From assembly GCA_900491605.1 (NCBI GenBank), contig UESW01004236.1:972076-1036075 (forward strand): a stretch of 64,000 nt of DNA, read 5' to 3'. Below are positions 21,283 to 32,066 of this stretch, piece after piece (within the stretch, counting starts at the first letter, position 1; every line of letters begins with the position of its first letter). Position numbers and translations under genes: made by a program. Origin of the DNA: Calamus simplicifolius. Lineage: Eukaryota; Streptophyta; Magnoliopsida; Arecales; Arecaceae. Below the pieces are notes generated by a model. It was not told where the DNA came from and ran no database searches. It saw only the letters and a program-made list of their open reading frames with translations.

Positions 21283-22693
21283 AGTTATCGGTGTCGTGGC
21301 CATGGTCTCAATGGTAGCGACAGTATAGGTTCTTGTTGTGGGGGATCTTCGGGTTCAGCGGAGGAGGGCATAGCAGGTATGGCTCGCCCTCGATCTCAAG
21401 CAAGATTTAAGAGATGGGAGCAAGTAGGGGGGGTGAATGGGGTCCCTCGGTGCAGGAGCCCGAGGATGGTTGTTTGGTTGGCAGGGAGGCTCGGGCCTCT
21501 TGGGACAAACTTCTGTAGGCTCAGGATGAGCCGGCTTCTTGATGGTGCTTCCGTTAGCCTCGCCCGGGAGGAGTCAGCCTCGTTGATGCGGATGTACTTT
21601 TGGGCCCGGCTCAAGAGCTCGGCATAAGAGATGGGCAGTTTCTTATCGAGGGAGTACACAAAGCGGGAGGGAAGGAGCCCTCGCTTCAAGGCCAAGGTGG
21701 CCATGGAGTCCTCGAGGTTGTAGACCTCCAGGGCTGCTTCTTTGAACCAGGCGACGTAGTCCCGCAGGGACTCGCCATCCTTCTGCTGGATGGAGAAGAG
21801 ACTATCTGCCACCCTGGGTATCTTCCAGCAGGCATCAAAATGGGCCAAAAAGGCCCTCTCCAGCTAGCGGAAGGAGTTAATACTCCGCGGTGGTAGGCGG
21901 GAGTACCAGGCTCGGGCAGCCTTCCTCAAGGTGGTGGGGAAGGCGATGCAGAGAAGTGAATCGGTTGCCCCCTGGACTTGCATGAGGACCTTGTAGCTTT
22001 CCAAATAGTCCAGAGGATTAGTGGTCCCATCATACGGGTCCAGCTGAGGAAGACGGAACCGGGTTGATATTGGTTCCTCCATGATGCGGCAGGACAGCGG
22101 CGGCTAGCTGTCATAGTTCGCCTCTGGTGGGTTGGTGATCCAGCGGCTGAGCTCCTCTAGCCACTGGTTGTACTCATCGAGCTGACGTTCAGCCTAGCGG
22201 GCTATTCGGCCGTTGAAGGACCCCTCCCTCGAGGATTCTGAGGAGGGGGAAGAATGGCGGCGATGCTGACTGGGGTGCTCCGCCTCCCTCCCGTGCCGCC
22301 GCCTAGGAGAAGCACTGGCATGGCGAGAGGACGATCGGGGCCTCTTGGAGGCCTCCCAGTGGTGAGGCATGGGCGAAGTATGGCGGTGGAAAGCTTCTCG
22401 AATGGGAGACCTCCCCTGATAAGAATGCTGGCTAGGTTGGGCCACTCCTAGAACTGGCGGGAGCGGCTCCGGCTGCTGCACGGCCGTCGGTTGCTGCTAC
22501 AGGACTTGGACCGCCGCCACCAAAGACTGAACTTGCATGGTGAGGGTGGCAAGCTGGTCTTCTTGAAGCTGCTGCGATGGTGGTGCAGGGACGTCGGCTA
22601 GGGGAGCGGAGGGGCCGACCGCCAGCAGGTCAGCCCCTGACGCTGCCCCCCAGCATGACTGGTGGAGACCTCTTGCGCACGGGTCATCACCAT
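21283..22693 (-). pseudogene. Tat gag, copy 1 (C-terminally truncated)
   Basis: The start is ATG at 22693, about 84 bp inside the 5' LTR edge. An Arg/Ser/Pro-rich N-terminus is followed by a Retrotrans_gag domain (FRLPQLDPYDGTTNPLDYL; QKDGESLRDYVAWFKEAALE; SYAELLSRAQKYI). In-frame TAG codons interrupt it near 22195, 22105 and 21866. At the first and third the corresponding codon of copy 2 is not a stop. The reading frame is cut in the zinc-knuckle region by the deletion that removed pol. Confidence 0.8.
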
Positions 22694-22760
22694 TGCTTGA
22701 GAGCTCGGGAAAAGAGAAGTTGCCGCTGATAGGTTCAAAGCTTTTCTCTCTTTACCCCCT

Positions 22761-22776
22761 TCCAGGCATGCTAATC
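22761..22776 (-). other. Degenerate primer binding site of Tat copy 1
   Basis: This is the position equivalent to the PBS at 61161-61176. Here the minus strand reads gattagcatgcctgga instead of gattggcgcgccagga, so the site has mutated. Confidence 0.6.
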
Positions 22777-23522
22777 TATTGACGCCAAGTCGCCTTCTTC
22801 CAACGCCGGGGAACGAAGATCTTCCTCAGCAGCGAACTCCTGCAAGAAAGTTCCCGGAGACCGGTTGCTCCGGTGGGGACCCTCCGACGCTCAAGTCAGC
22901 GACTCGGGAATAGACAAGAGTTAACTAGCAGAAAAGAGCTAGAGAACTAGAGTTCAGGATCCTTCCCTCGTCGTGAGTGTGGGCTTTTATACCTGTTCGA
23001 AGGTCTCTTTTTCTCGTTTCCAAAAGGTTGCTGACTTCGAGGTGCCTTTGTCCGGTAACGGACGAAAGGCAAGGCTGATAGTGACAGGTCGCAACCGATA
23101 CTGGGCATGTCAGAGGTGTCCCGCCTCGCTTGCCACCTGCCAAGCATGGCTCTATGGGTGGCAGGCAGACCTGGTTGCATCAGGTGTGCACCGTTATGAG
23201 GTATGGACATGCGTTGTTACAGGTGAGTGGTGGACCACGTGGCCGCTACAGGCAGTTGGTGGGCCACATGGGCATGTCAGGCGGCTCGAGGCAGCAGGTT
23301 GCTAGTCTCGGGGGCCAGACCAGACGGAAGCTCGAGACCGAGGCCAAGGCGGAAGCTCGAGGCCGAGGGGATGCTGGGTCTAGGGCCGAAGGGGCCTCGG
23401 AGGCCGAAGGGGCCTCGGAGGCCGAGGGGGCCTCGGGGGTCGAGGCCATCCCACGAGGCCGAGGTAGGACTCTGTCAGTTGCCTTCACCGTTTACTCTGA
23501 CGATGTTGGATCAGCCACATCA
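22777..23522 (-). repeat. Tat copy 1, 5' LTR (746 bp)
   Basis: The LTR begins TATTGACGCC (a G-to-A change in the TG end) and ends CACATCA. The minus strand carries ggtataaaagccc at about 22983-22993, the likely TATA box. It shares gccggggaacgaagatc and caggatcctt with the 5' LTR of copy 2 rather than with its own partner LTR. Confidence 0.85.
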
Positions 23523-23527
23523 ATATA

Positions 23528-25910
23528 ATACTTTCGAAGCACTCCTTCACTTAATCCATCCTGTTTTAACTCTATGATTCACATCTTCACCTATTTTACC
23601 TTCTTGCTGGATAATTGATCCCAAATACCTAAATTTTTTACTTCTTGATTTCTCATGGCTTGCTATCTTTACTATTTTTTTATTTATATTTCTACTCCCA
23701 CTAAAATTATATTTTATATATTTAGTTTTACTTCTACTAATCTTAAAACCTTTAGATTCTAAAGCCTCTATCCCAATATCTAGCTTAGCATTTACTCCAG
23801 ATTTAGTTTAATCAATCAATACTATATTATCTGCAAATAACATATACCATGGGATATCATTTTTAATATATTTGGTTAATTCATCCATAACTAATACAAA
23901 AAGATATGGACTTAAGAAAGATTCTTGATGTAAACCTATAGTAATTAAAAACTCACTAGTTTCTCCTATTATTGTTTTAACAATAGTTATTGCTCTATCA
24001 TATATATCTTTTATCAATTCTATGTACCTTTTGATAACTCATTTTTTCTCTAATACTCATCATATTATTTCTCTAGGTACTCTATCATATGCTTTTTCTA
24101 AATCAATAAAAATCATATGAATGCCTTTTTTTATATCTCTCCATCAATTTTTTTTAATAAATAAATAGCTTCCATAGTTGATCTTTTAGGCATAAATTTA
24201 AATTAATTATTTGACACCAAAGTTTCAGCTCTTATTTGATTTTCTATTACTCTCTTCCATAATTTTATTGTATGACTCATTAGCTTAATCTCTCTATAAT
24301 TTTCATAGTTTTAAAAATCTTCTTTATTATTGTATATGGGTATTAATATACTTTTTCTTTAATCTTTCAATATTCTTTTAGTTGCTACAATCCTGTTAAA
24401 TAAACTGGTTGACCACATGACTCTAATTTCTTCTAAGCCTTTCCAAACCTCCATAGGGATTGCATATGGTCCTAATGCCTTTGTAATTTTTTATTTTACT
24501 CAAAGCCTTTTAACCTCAAGCATACTAAATTTAAGAAAAAATTTATGGTCATTTGTTACTCCTAAGTTATAACATCCTTCTACCCTTAAATTTACTAAAT
24601 TATTTTTATTTAATAATTTTTAAAATAACTTTTTCATCATTCTTTTATCTCTATTTCTTTTACTAAGACTCTTTTATCTTCATCTTTAACATATTTAATA
24701 TAGTCAATATCTTTTGTTTTATTTTCTCTTAGTTTTGTAAATTTATATATAATCTTTTTACCTTCTTTCATATCTAGTCTATTATATAAATCATCATAGG
24801 CTTTAAGTTAGATATTACTTACCACTTTTTTAGTTTTTTTCTTTGCATCCCTATACTTTTTAAGATTTTTTTCATCCCTAGCCTCTTGCTTAATTTTATA
24901 GTTTGTCCTTTTAAACTTAATGGTAGCTTGGACTTTCTCATTCCACCATCAAGTTTTCTTTCCTACTAGTCCTACTCCTTTTGATTCTCCTAAAACTTCT
25001 TTTGCTATGTTTTTTATACATTTAGTTGCTTTTTTTCATATTAAGTTGGGATCACTATCTATACTCAATCATTACTCTTACCAACTTTTCTTTAAATAAT
25101 TTTAATTTTTTTTCTTTCAAATTCTACCATTTAATTTTTGAATTAATAATTTTATGTTTGACTCTAGATTTTATTATTATCCATATGTCTGCTACTATTA
25201 TTCTATGTTGTAAAGTTAAACTTTCTTCTAAAATAACTTTAAATTTTTACATATTATTTTATCTATCTTTCTAGTTAAAAAAAAAGTCTATTTGACTTTT
25301 ATTAGATTCACTTTTAAATGTTATTAAATGTTCATTTCTCTTTTTGAAATAAGTGTTTGCTATTATTAGATCATACGCCGCTACAAAATCTAATAATCTC
25401 ACATCGACTTCATTCCTATATTCAAATCCATATCCTCCGTGTATCATTTCATATCCATCGCTTTGTTTACCTATATGTTTATTAGAATCTTTTTCTAAAT
25501 ATATCTTTTCTTTTTATGGTATTTCTTGCAATACTTCATCCATGTCTTTCCAAAATTGTATCTTAGTTTGTTGGTCTAATCCTACTTGTGGTGCATATGC
25601 ACTAATTATGTATATATTATTCTCGATTATAAGTTTCAGTGATATAATCTGATCTTCTTTCCTAGTTACCTTAACAACATATTCTTTAAAATTCTTGTCT
25701 ACAATTATTTCTACTTCATTTCTATTTTTATATTTTTTAGTATAATATAATTTATATCCTATATTCTCTATTTCTCTAGACCTTTCACCTATCCATTTAG
25801 TCTTTTGTAAGTATATTATATCTAGTTTTCTCCTAATCATAGTGCCCACTATCTCTATAGTTTTACATGTTAGTGTTCCTATGTTCTATGTTGCTATTCT
25901 ATGCTGACTA
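23528..25910 (-). pseudogene. RTE endonuclease and reverse transcriptase, decayed
   Basis: The endonuclease is read from about 25905 (MIRRKLDIIYLQKTKWIGER and IISAYAPQVGLDQQT at 25849-25514), and its C-terminal part follows to about 25330 (SQIDFFF, LTLQHRI). RT core pieces follow, with the clearest at 24017-23808 (GLHQESFLSPYLFVLVMDEL, then FADNIVLID). There the second catalytic aspartate of the FADD box is Asn. Multiple stops and frameshifts separate the pieces. The product would have nicked target DNA and copied the LINE RNA; it is inactive here. Confidence 0.82.
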
Positions 25911-26185
25911 TCATGGATTAACTTCTTTACCCACACTCGTCCATAGTACAGAAATCCTTGCTCACTTATCACTGTACCCGAGCATCGGTGCGGTGCTCCT
26001 TGCCCATTTTTTGAAACATCCGAAGGCAGATGCAATATGCCTCTTAACGGAAATGTCCTAGCCCTTTGCATAGTCTAATTTACTAGATTCATATTTTAAG
26101 AATTCTGATGAAGTTTTACACTAGCTGTCAGCTACCTAACGCAATCCTTCTCCTTTACCCAGGCTTGGGACTAGCCTTGACGGAC

Positions 26186-26202
26186 TTGCATAACTTCTGC
26201 AT
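26186..26202. repeat. Right 17-bp target site duplication of the RTE LINE
   Basis: This is an exact copy of 16009-16025. The host sequence resumes at 26203 (gcaacatataaaatt). Confidence 0.9.
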
Positions 26203-28030
26203 GCAACATATAAAATTAAAATTCTATGTTGGTCATAACAACTAGAAAAGAAACATCTTATCTGCATAATTTGCAGATTTATGTTGAAGTTGTAGAACAT
26301 TCCATACAAATGCCTAGTATGCACCAATATAGCCTGATACACTGAGCTTCATAAATTGTTCATGGATAATTGGTATACAATTAATAATGAATAAGAAAGA
26401 GACGTTGAACTGAATGGGTTTCCCAGTAAATTTGATGACTACGATTTCAAATAGGTGGTGCATTAAGTCGCCTAGCCATTATAATTCCATCTCCAACTCT
26501 CTTTTGGATGCAAACATGTGATGAAAAAAAAGATAATTTATATAAAGCTAGAACATGATGCATAACAGACTAGTTTTTTTCCTTTAAATTTTTCTTGCTA
26601 ATGCAAATGATACGGTGAATAATACTCACACATCAGGACATTTTGTCATTGCATAACGAAGCAAGAGTCTAATATTTTTATTTCCCCCTCCTTGGGAGAA
26701 CAAAAGGCCCACTTTCCAGTTTGATTAAAAATAAGAGGGCTACTAGGATTTATAATTGCAACTAGTTTGGGATGTCTGTATGTGTTTGGTATGATGGTAT
26801 GGTTGGGATTCGATTGGGCTGGCAATCCAATCCTATGTTTGGAAGACCCAAGGCTAGATTCAAGCGTCATCTTAGCCTTTAGTATTAGTATTAATAAATT
26901 TATTACATTCTTTAGTTTATTATTTCTTATTCTCTTCTTGCAAGGTTTGTCATTGTTGTTACGTACATGATTTTGAAATATCTAGAAACTTGTGATTCTA
27001 AGCAAACATTACAAGACAAAGTAGGAAGAGCAACAACAAAGACTGATCAAATGCGAAGAAAGGAGATTCCTTGCACATATGGAATAATTAAAGAGGAGCT
27101 TGAATCCGGTTTGCCCTTCATCTTGGAGGACTTGTATGATGGGAAGATACATGTGATCTATTATGATGAAACATAATTGTTTCTTTACTTCTTGTGGACA
27201 TAGTGCTACTTGTTATATATGTGCAAAGAGGTATGAGATCATGCTATGTAAATGAAGGAACAAAATATAAACTAGTATTTTGGCATATTGTTCTTCTTTT
27301 ATACTACTCATCTATCAACATTTTTTGTTGGTTTTGTGGAATAATAGAAGAGGAAAACTAGGTATGTCCAATCCGTAGAAGGCTCATTCACAAGTTAATT
27401 ATAAGATCATCCAGTCTCAAGAATGATCCATAAAATTGCATTACTAGATATGGAGGAAAATTTTAATTGTGAACTGAACAATAGCCTGATGGAATACCAC
27501 CTCTGGGAAGATTTTAGATTTGAGTCTTGAAAGTGCTACCCAAGTATTAGGCTTGACCATAGGAAGAAAAGCAAAAAAGATCTCCACATTGAAGATGAAG
27601 TTATTAGCATTTCAGATATCTATCACTCCATTCACATATAGCTGATTAAGCCTTATTTTGAGGAGAAAGGTTGCTAATTTTTCTCTTGTATTGCATTTCA
27701 AAAATCAATACTAACCATATCAAATATACATATAGCTTTGGATGATCAATCAAGTGATCAGACATGTAGGCAAGGCTTAGATTAATGGTCTAGCAACATC
27801 TCTTGGACAAGATTCTACATTTGAATCTTGGCATATGTGTTCATTGGATGGAGATGGAATGCTTAATTATGTTGCATTCTACATTTGAATCTTTTCGAGC
27901 ATCTCTCCCCTAAAAACCTTTATTTGTATGCATGTACATGGGCACAAAGCTATATTTAAATTCTAGTATAAACATTTGGCTTCTACTAGGGTTAAAGAAA
28001 ATTGAAGATAAAAGAAAATTACAAAAAAGA
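26203..28030. other. Unassigned host-flank sequence
   Basis: The DNA is AT-rich and I find no recognisable gene, RNA or transposon end. It is not repeated elsewhere in the window as far as I can see. One open frame at 26967-27176 is listed separately. Confidence 0.5.
26967..27176 (+). other. Possible terminal exon or short ORF, unrecognised
   Basis: The 69-residue frame has balanced, protein-like composition (QTLQDKVGRATTKTDQMRR; IKEELESGLPFILEDLYDGK) and ends in TAA. It is free of obvious repeats and could be a last exon or a gene remnant. I do not recognise a family and see no clear upstream exon. Confidence 0.25.
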
Positions 28031-29298
28031 AATAGAAATTTTTTGGAATCGAACGGGCTATTTTAAACAAAATAATTGTATAAAGAGTCACTTAGACGTT
28101 GATGAGTTGCTTTGATTTACTTGTTTGTTTCATGTAATTTGCTAAGTCAAAGTAGTAAAACATGTTGAAATTTTAGGTTTTATAGGCCGATTCATGAACT
28201 TTGAAATTATCAAAAAGGGCATTTTAGGGAATTCTTAAATTATAAAAAAAATCAAGCTAGGCTCAAGTGCAAGAGTGCTCCTTAAGTAATATGAATAAAT
28301 TTGACCGTTCTAGTTAGGTTGATAATAATGAATTAATTGTATTAATTTATATGATAAATGGAAAAATAATATTTCAAAAAAATCAAAGCCAATCCAATCC
28401 TATTGTAAATGCATGTGTCCTAAACACTATCTATTAGATTGCATCAAAATCATTCCCACTTCACATCCCAAACGTACCTTAATTGAATCCATTCCTATAG
28501 GTATAAAGTAACATTGGTTTGGCAATCCCATGTCATGAACCAGACATGCTCCATGAGCTTAAACAGAACCAAGATTGTATAAGTTATTAAATAGACCAGC
28601 TTGGATGCCATTGGATAATGTGAATAAGCACAAATCTATCCATATGTCACAAAATTTTGTCATTATATGAAAGCTATTACAATATATGGGCCTTGTTTCT
28701 AATCATCATGAAGTGGATCAAATTATATTTATCCAAATTCATTTTTATATGAAAGCTATTATCTCTTTCATGCTTCTCTTGAAATTGATACTAAACTTAG
28801 GGTTCATCATTTATCTCTATTCCTTTTGATGTTTTTTATTTTTAAAAATAATATCAACAAACATTATCTTTTGATAATTAAAAGAGCAACAGATAAAAAC
28901 TTTTCCCTCGACTCCATCTAGCTAATTGTCTGATTTTTGATATAGCCATTGTAGTAAAATTTGCATAATGAAATATTATCAAAAAGGTATTCCTAAAGGA
29001 AGATTTTATATATGTGTCCGCTTATATTAAATTCTTTGGGTGACACTAAAGATGCCATTAAGGTAGGGACTGCTGAATGAATGTGGTATTGAAGAGATCC
29101 TTAGGATAAGGCTTGCTGAATAAATAAATTATTAGAGATGATATATAGGATTCAGTTCATTGATGTAAAAAAAAAAAATCAAAATCCACATGGCTTTAAG
29201 GCAGGGCTTCTTCAATAAATATGATATTATAGATAAGCTTGTTGAATAAACGTTTCAATCAATTCTTGTCCTCCCTTACATTGGACTGTTGCAATTTC
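28030..29298. repeat. Host repeat, truncated copy
   Basis: The region resembles 41750-43560. Shared blocks include catgttgaaattttaggttt, gttcatcatttatctctatt and atgccattaagg (29047). It stops inside ttgttgcaatttcag at 29298, where the retroelement protease fragment begins; the expected continuation (gagcccagtggttgg) is missing. Confidence 0.65.
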
Positions 29299-29558
29299 AG
29301 TGGAAGGACAATAAGATTGGCATTCAGCTTCCTATCCTCAATGATAATCAAGCAGGATTTGCATACAGTATCAACTTTCATAGTATCACCATTTGGAAAG
29401 GCAATGTGTAATTCATGGTCTAGAGATTCAGGTGTCAATGATGCATTCTTGCCAAGGTAGGTGTCAGATATAAACGAATGCGTGGCACCCGGATCAATTA
29501 GAGTCTGAGCATAATCATTGCCTATCTTAATCATTCCTGGACATAAATGAAATTTCAT
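29299..29558 (-). pseudogene. Ty3/gypsy (chromovirus-type) protease fragment
   Basis: The minus-strand translation contains AQTLIDPGATHSFISDTYLG followed by DTVCKSCLIIIEDRKLNANL, matching the retropepsin region of plant Ty3/gypsy elements. The usual DSGAT active-site motif is DPGAT here, so serine is replaced. The fragment is cut at 29299, and no gag is left between it and the PBS. Confidence 0.75.
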
Positions 29559-29741
29559 TTTAACAATAAGAATATAATGTCCTAACTAATTATTAATGCA
29601 TTGCACAGGATAAGAATGTAATGCTAGATGTGAAATATCATCATAAGTTAAAGTGTCAGGTTTCTCTAAGTATAATATCATCAAAATATATTCTCTACGT
29701 GTTATCATGTCAATATATCTGTGTCCCTAGGGTTATAACCT
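29559..29741. other. Remnant of retroelement internal region
   Basis: These 183 bp separate the protease fragment from the PBS. A normal element has well over 1 kb of gag here, so an internal deletion is inferred. No coding motif is seen. Confidence 0.5.
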
Positions 29742-29754
29742 GGCTCTGATACCA
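29742..29754 (-). other. Primer binding site, initiator Met tRNA type
   Basis: The minus strand reads TGGTATCAGAGCC, complementary to initiator Met tRNA. It lies seven bases inside the LTR edge at 29762, which sets the orientation of this remnant as minus. Confidence 0.75.
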
Positions 29755-30324
29755 CTAAAGCTATCACGCCCCAGACCCAATATCGGGCTAGGGTGACAAC
29801 TCGCCGCATGCCGGGCACGCAAGGCGTCACAAAATTTTTCACACATAACACTATTATATATAACCAAGCCAAATTCATCACTGAATACTAAAAGTTTTGG
29901 GTTACAAACCCTTACACACCATAATAATAAAGTTTGGGCATCAAGCCCTATATATGAGTAATACTGGGGTTACAACAAAATAATGGGTCTTGTTTTATTT
30001 AATAGAAGATCTATCACACCAACCATCCATCTTCAATCTTGTGGCTCTGACAAAAACATTGTAAGATTTTTATGAGCTTACACTCAATAAGTAAGCCACG
30101 TTATACAGTCAATTCATAGCATAACAATCTATAAGCACATAAATGATTTGCATGCTTAAACATTCCACAAATACTCAAACATGCAATGTAAGTAAACTCA
30201 CTGTTTATACCCTCAATGGTAGCTGCAAATGTGACCCACGGCCCTGCAATATCCCAATGGTGTACCAACAAGCATCCCCTACTGAAAGGATCCAGATACC
30301 AGGGTCACGCCATATCATAATCCA

Positions 30325-30600
30325 CCAGAACACATACTCTATATGTGTGATGCCACCTCGAACCAAGCAGAACACATCCTCTAGATGTGTGATGCCACCT
30401 CATAGTAACTCAGAACACATCCTCTAGATGCGTGATGCCATCTCGAACCAAGCAGAACACATCCTCTAGACATGTGAATGGCATAAATAAATAGAACACA
30501 TCCTCTAGACGTGTATGTGGCATAAATCATCAGAAGACATCCTCTAGATGTGTGTGTGGCATAAATCATCAGAACACATCCTTTAGATGTGTGTGTGGTA
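30325..30600. repeat. 39-43-bp tandem repeats in the LTR (about 7 units)
   Basis: The core agaacacatcctctagatgt recurs with unit spacing of 43, 42, 39, 39 and 39 bp (aacacat at 30371, 30414, 30456, 30495, 30534, 30573). The spacer changes from gatgccacctcgaaccaagc to ggcataaatcatc, so the array has two sub-families. Confidence 0.8.
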
Positions 30601-31565
30601 TGACATGATAAAGGAGAACCGCGGCGACACATAACAGTACCTCACATCATGCACTAATATATCAATAACATCTTTATATTGCATAAACAGTGGATTATAC
30701 TTACTTAACAATTGTATGTAATATATCACATCAATGTCATAATAACTGCATCTCTCATGCATAGCATCCATATATGAAATCATTCTCAATCATAGCACAT
30801 AAACAACAATGTATTCATAATATTCATCTACTTACAAATTAGCCAATATCCATAACAATTCTTCATGTCACAATATAATTCATAATTTAAATATTCATAT
30901 AATGAATAAAATAATTTATTAAATACTGATAACTGGCTTACTTACCTTAGTACGCAATCCAACAGGTATATATCAGCTAGTCAGATGTCTGAGCACCTAC
31001 AGGATCATTTTACATAATTAATTTATTAGAATAAGAATATTAAAATGACCCTTAGAATTCTACCCAGACTAGTTCACGGGCCCAACTTTGGGCTCGAATA
31101 TCTCCCGCTATACACACCCAATTGGAAAAGTAAAAATACCCCAAGAAACTAGAATTAACCCAGATTCTAGCCATATAATTATTTCTCATTTTTCGGCTCG
31201 ATATAGGGCCCAAAATCCTCCCCAAAAGGGCTCCAGGAACAGCCCAACAGGCCCTGAACCGGCCGGCCCAGCCGGCCCATTCATCCAAGCCAATCCCGAT
31301 CCCCTATTTCACCGAACAGGGGATGGGTTCCACGCCAGCGGCTAGGGCCGCCGCCGGCCAAATTGAGGGCGGCCTGGCCGCCGGTGGCCGGGCCAGAGCC
31401 GGCCGCCACCGCGGTCGGCCACCCTTCTCCTCCTCTCTCTCTCAATTTCTCTCATTTCTCTCTCATATCCGTGCAGCACATTACTGTGCCGGCGGCACGG
31501 CCAGCCACCTTGGCCAGCCGGACCTCCACCGGACACACGCTCGGCGCCGGTGGAGGCGACAGGCC

Positions 31566-31771
31566 GGAGCTCAGGCCCGGCGAGGCGGCGAGCACGCCGC
31601 CGGGCCCGAACCAACCAGCTTCCGCCACAGCGCGAGAGAGGAACCGATTGGCCCTCTCTCTCTTCTCTCTCTCCACCACCACCCCGCCGGATACCTTTCC
31701 CGGTGCCGGCGGGGTCGTCGGCCGAAGCTCAGGCCCGGCGAGGCGGCGAGCACGCCGCTGGGCCTGAACCA
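31566..31771. repeat. GC-rich 48-bp direct repeat spaced by about 158 bp
   Basis: The block agctcaggcccggcgaggcg through gaaccaa occurs at about 31566-31613 and again at 31724-31771 with few changes. It is a local duplication within the GC-rich part of the LTR. Confidence 0.7.
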
Positions 31772-31820
31772 ATGATCGGCCGGTCCCTCTCTCTCGCTCT
31801 CTTTCTCTTCTCTCTGTCTC

Positions 31821-31823
<3 letters not shown>

Positions 31824-31866
<43 letters not shown>
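31824..31866. repeat. (CT)n microsatellite
   Basis: About 21 CT dinucleotides in a row follow a longer CT-rich tract. Confidence 0.95.
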
Positions 31867-31868
<2 letters not shown>

Positions 31869-32066
31869 AGGTCAGGGGAATACCTGAAGGAGATGGAAGC
31901 CAGGATGATGGAGGGAGTCCCCCCTCCATCACAAATATAATCCCCTGCGTAATGCATCGGTTTAAGGGGTCCGAGAAAACGAAGCGCTTCGCTGAGAGCG
32001 AAGCATCGGACAGCACAGGACCAAGTCCTGAACCTGGTTCACATGAACCGGGAACCGGGTACTACA

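Larger units (their letters stand above)
16521..23522 (-). mobile_element. Ty3/gypsy Tat-lineage LTR retrotransposon, copy 1, pol-deleted (7,002 bp)
   Basis: LTRs lie at 16521-17324 (3') and 22777-23522 (5'). The insertion is flanked by ATACA (16516-16520) and ATATA (23523-23527), originally ATACA as seen intact in copy 2. In minus-strand order it holds 5' LTR, PBS, gag, a deletion junction at about 21277-21283, 76-bp and 51-bp tandem arrays, the antisense ORF region, PPT and 3' LTR. Compared with the 11,619-bp copy at 50304-61922 it lacks protease, reverse transcriptase, both RNase H domains and integrase, and has fewer 76-bp repeats. It could only have moved with proteins supplied in trans. 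Confidence 0.9.
16026..26185 (-). mobile_element. RTE-clade LINE (minus strand), split by a Tat LTR retrotransposon
   Basis: The pieces 16026-16520 and 23528-26185 together make about 3.15 kb, the usual full length of plant RTE elements. In minus-strand order they encode an AP-endonuclease (about 25905 to 25330), reverse transcriptase (about 25000 to 23530) and the RT C-terminal segment (16638-16372 across the junction), ending in a short gatgagttgagttgagt tail at 16026. The 5' region ends at 26185. Perfect 17-bp duplications (16009-16025, 26186-26202) flank it. Many stops and frameshifts show that it is dead. The same element, with the same nested insertion, recurs at 49816. Confidence 0.88.
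29762..32066 (-). mobile_element. Long LTR (about 2.3 kb) of a deleted Ty3/gypsy element
   Basis: The inner edge reads tatcacgccccagaccc (a changed TGTCACGCCCC start) next to the PBS. The outer edge is probably gtactaca at 32066, giving TGTAG on the minus strand, but no target duplication could be confirmed. The LTR contains 39-43-bp tandem repeats (30325-30600), an AT-rich part, a GC-rich part (31180-32040) and a CT microsatellite. The open frames in the GC-rich part have no known domain. Confidence 0.45.

Noticed and set aside
30325..30600. Regular spacing suggesting a CRISPR-like array
   Set aside because: The spacers are themselves repetitive and the unit is degenerate. It is a plant LTR minisatellite, not a CRISPR array.
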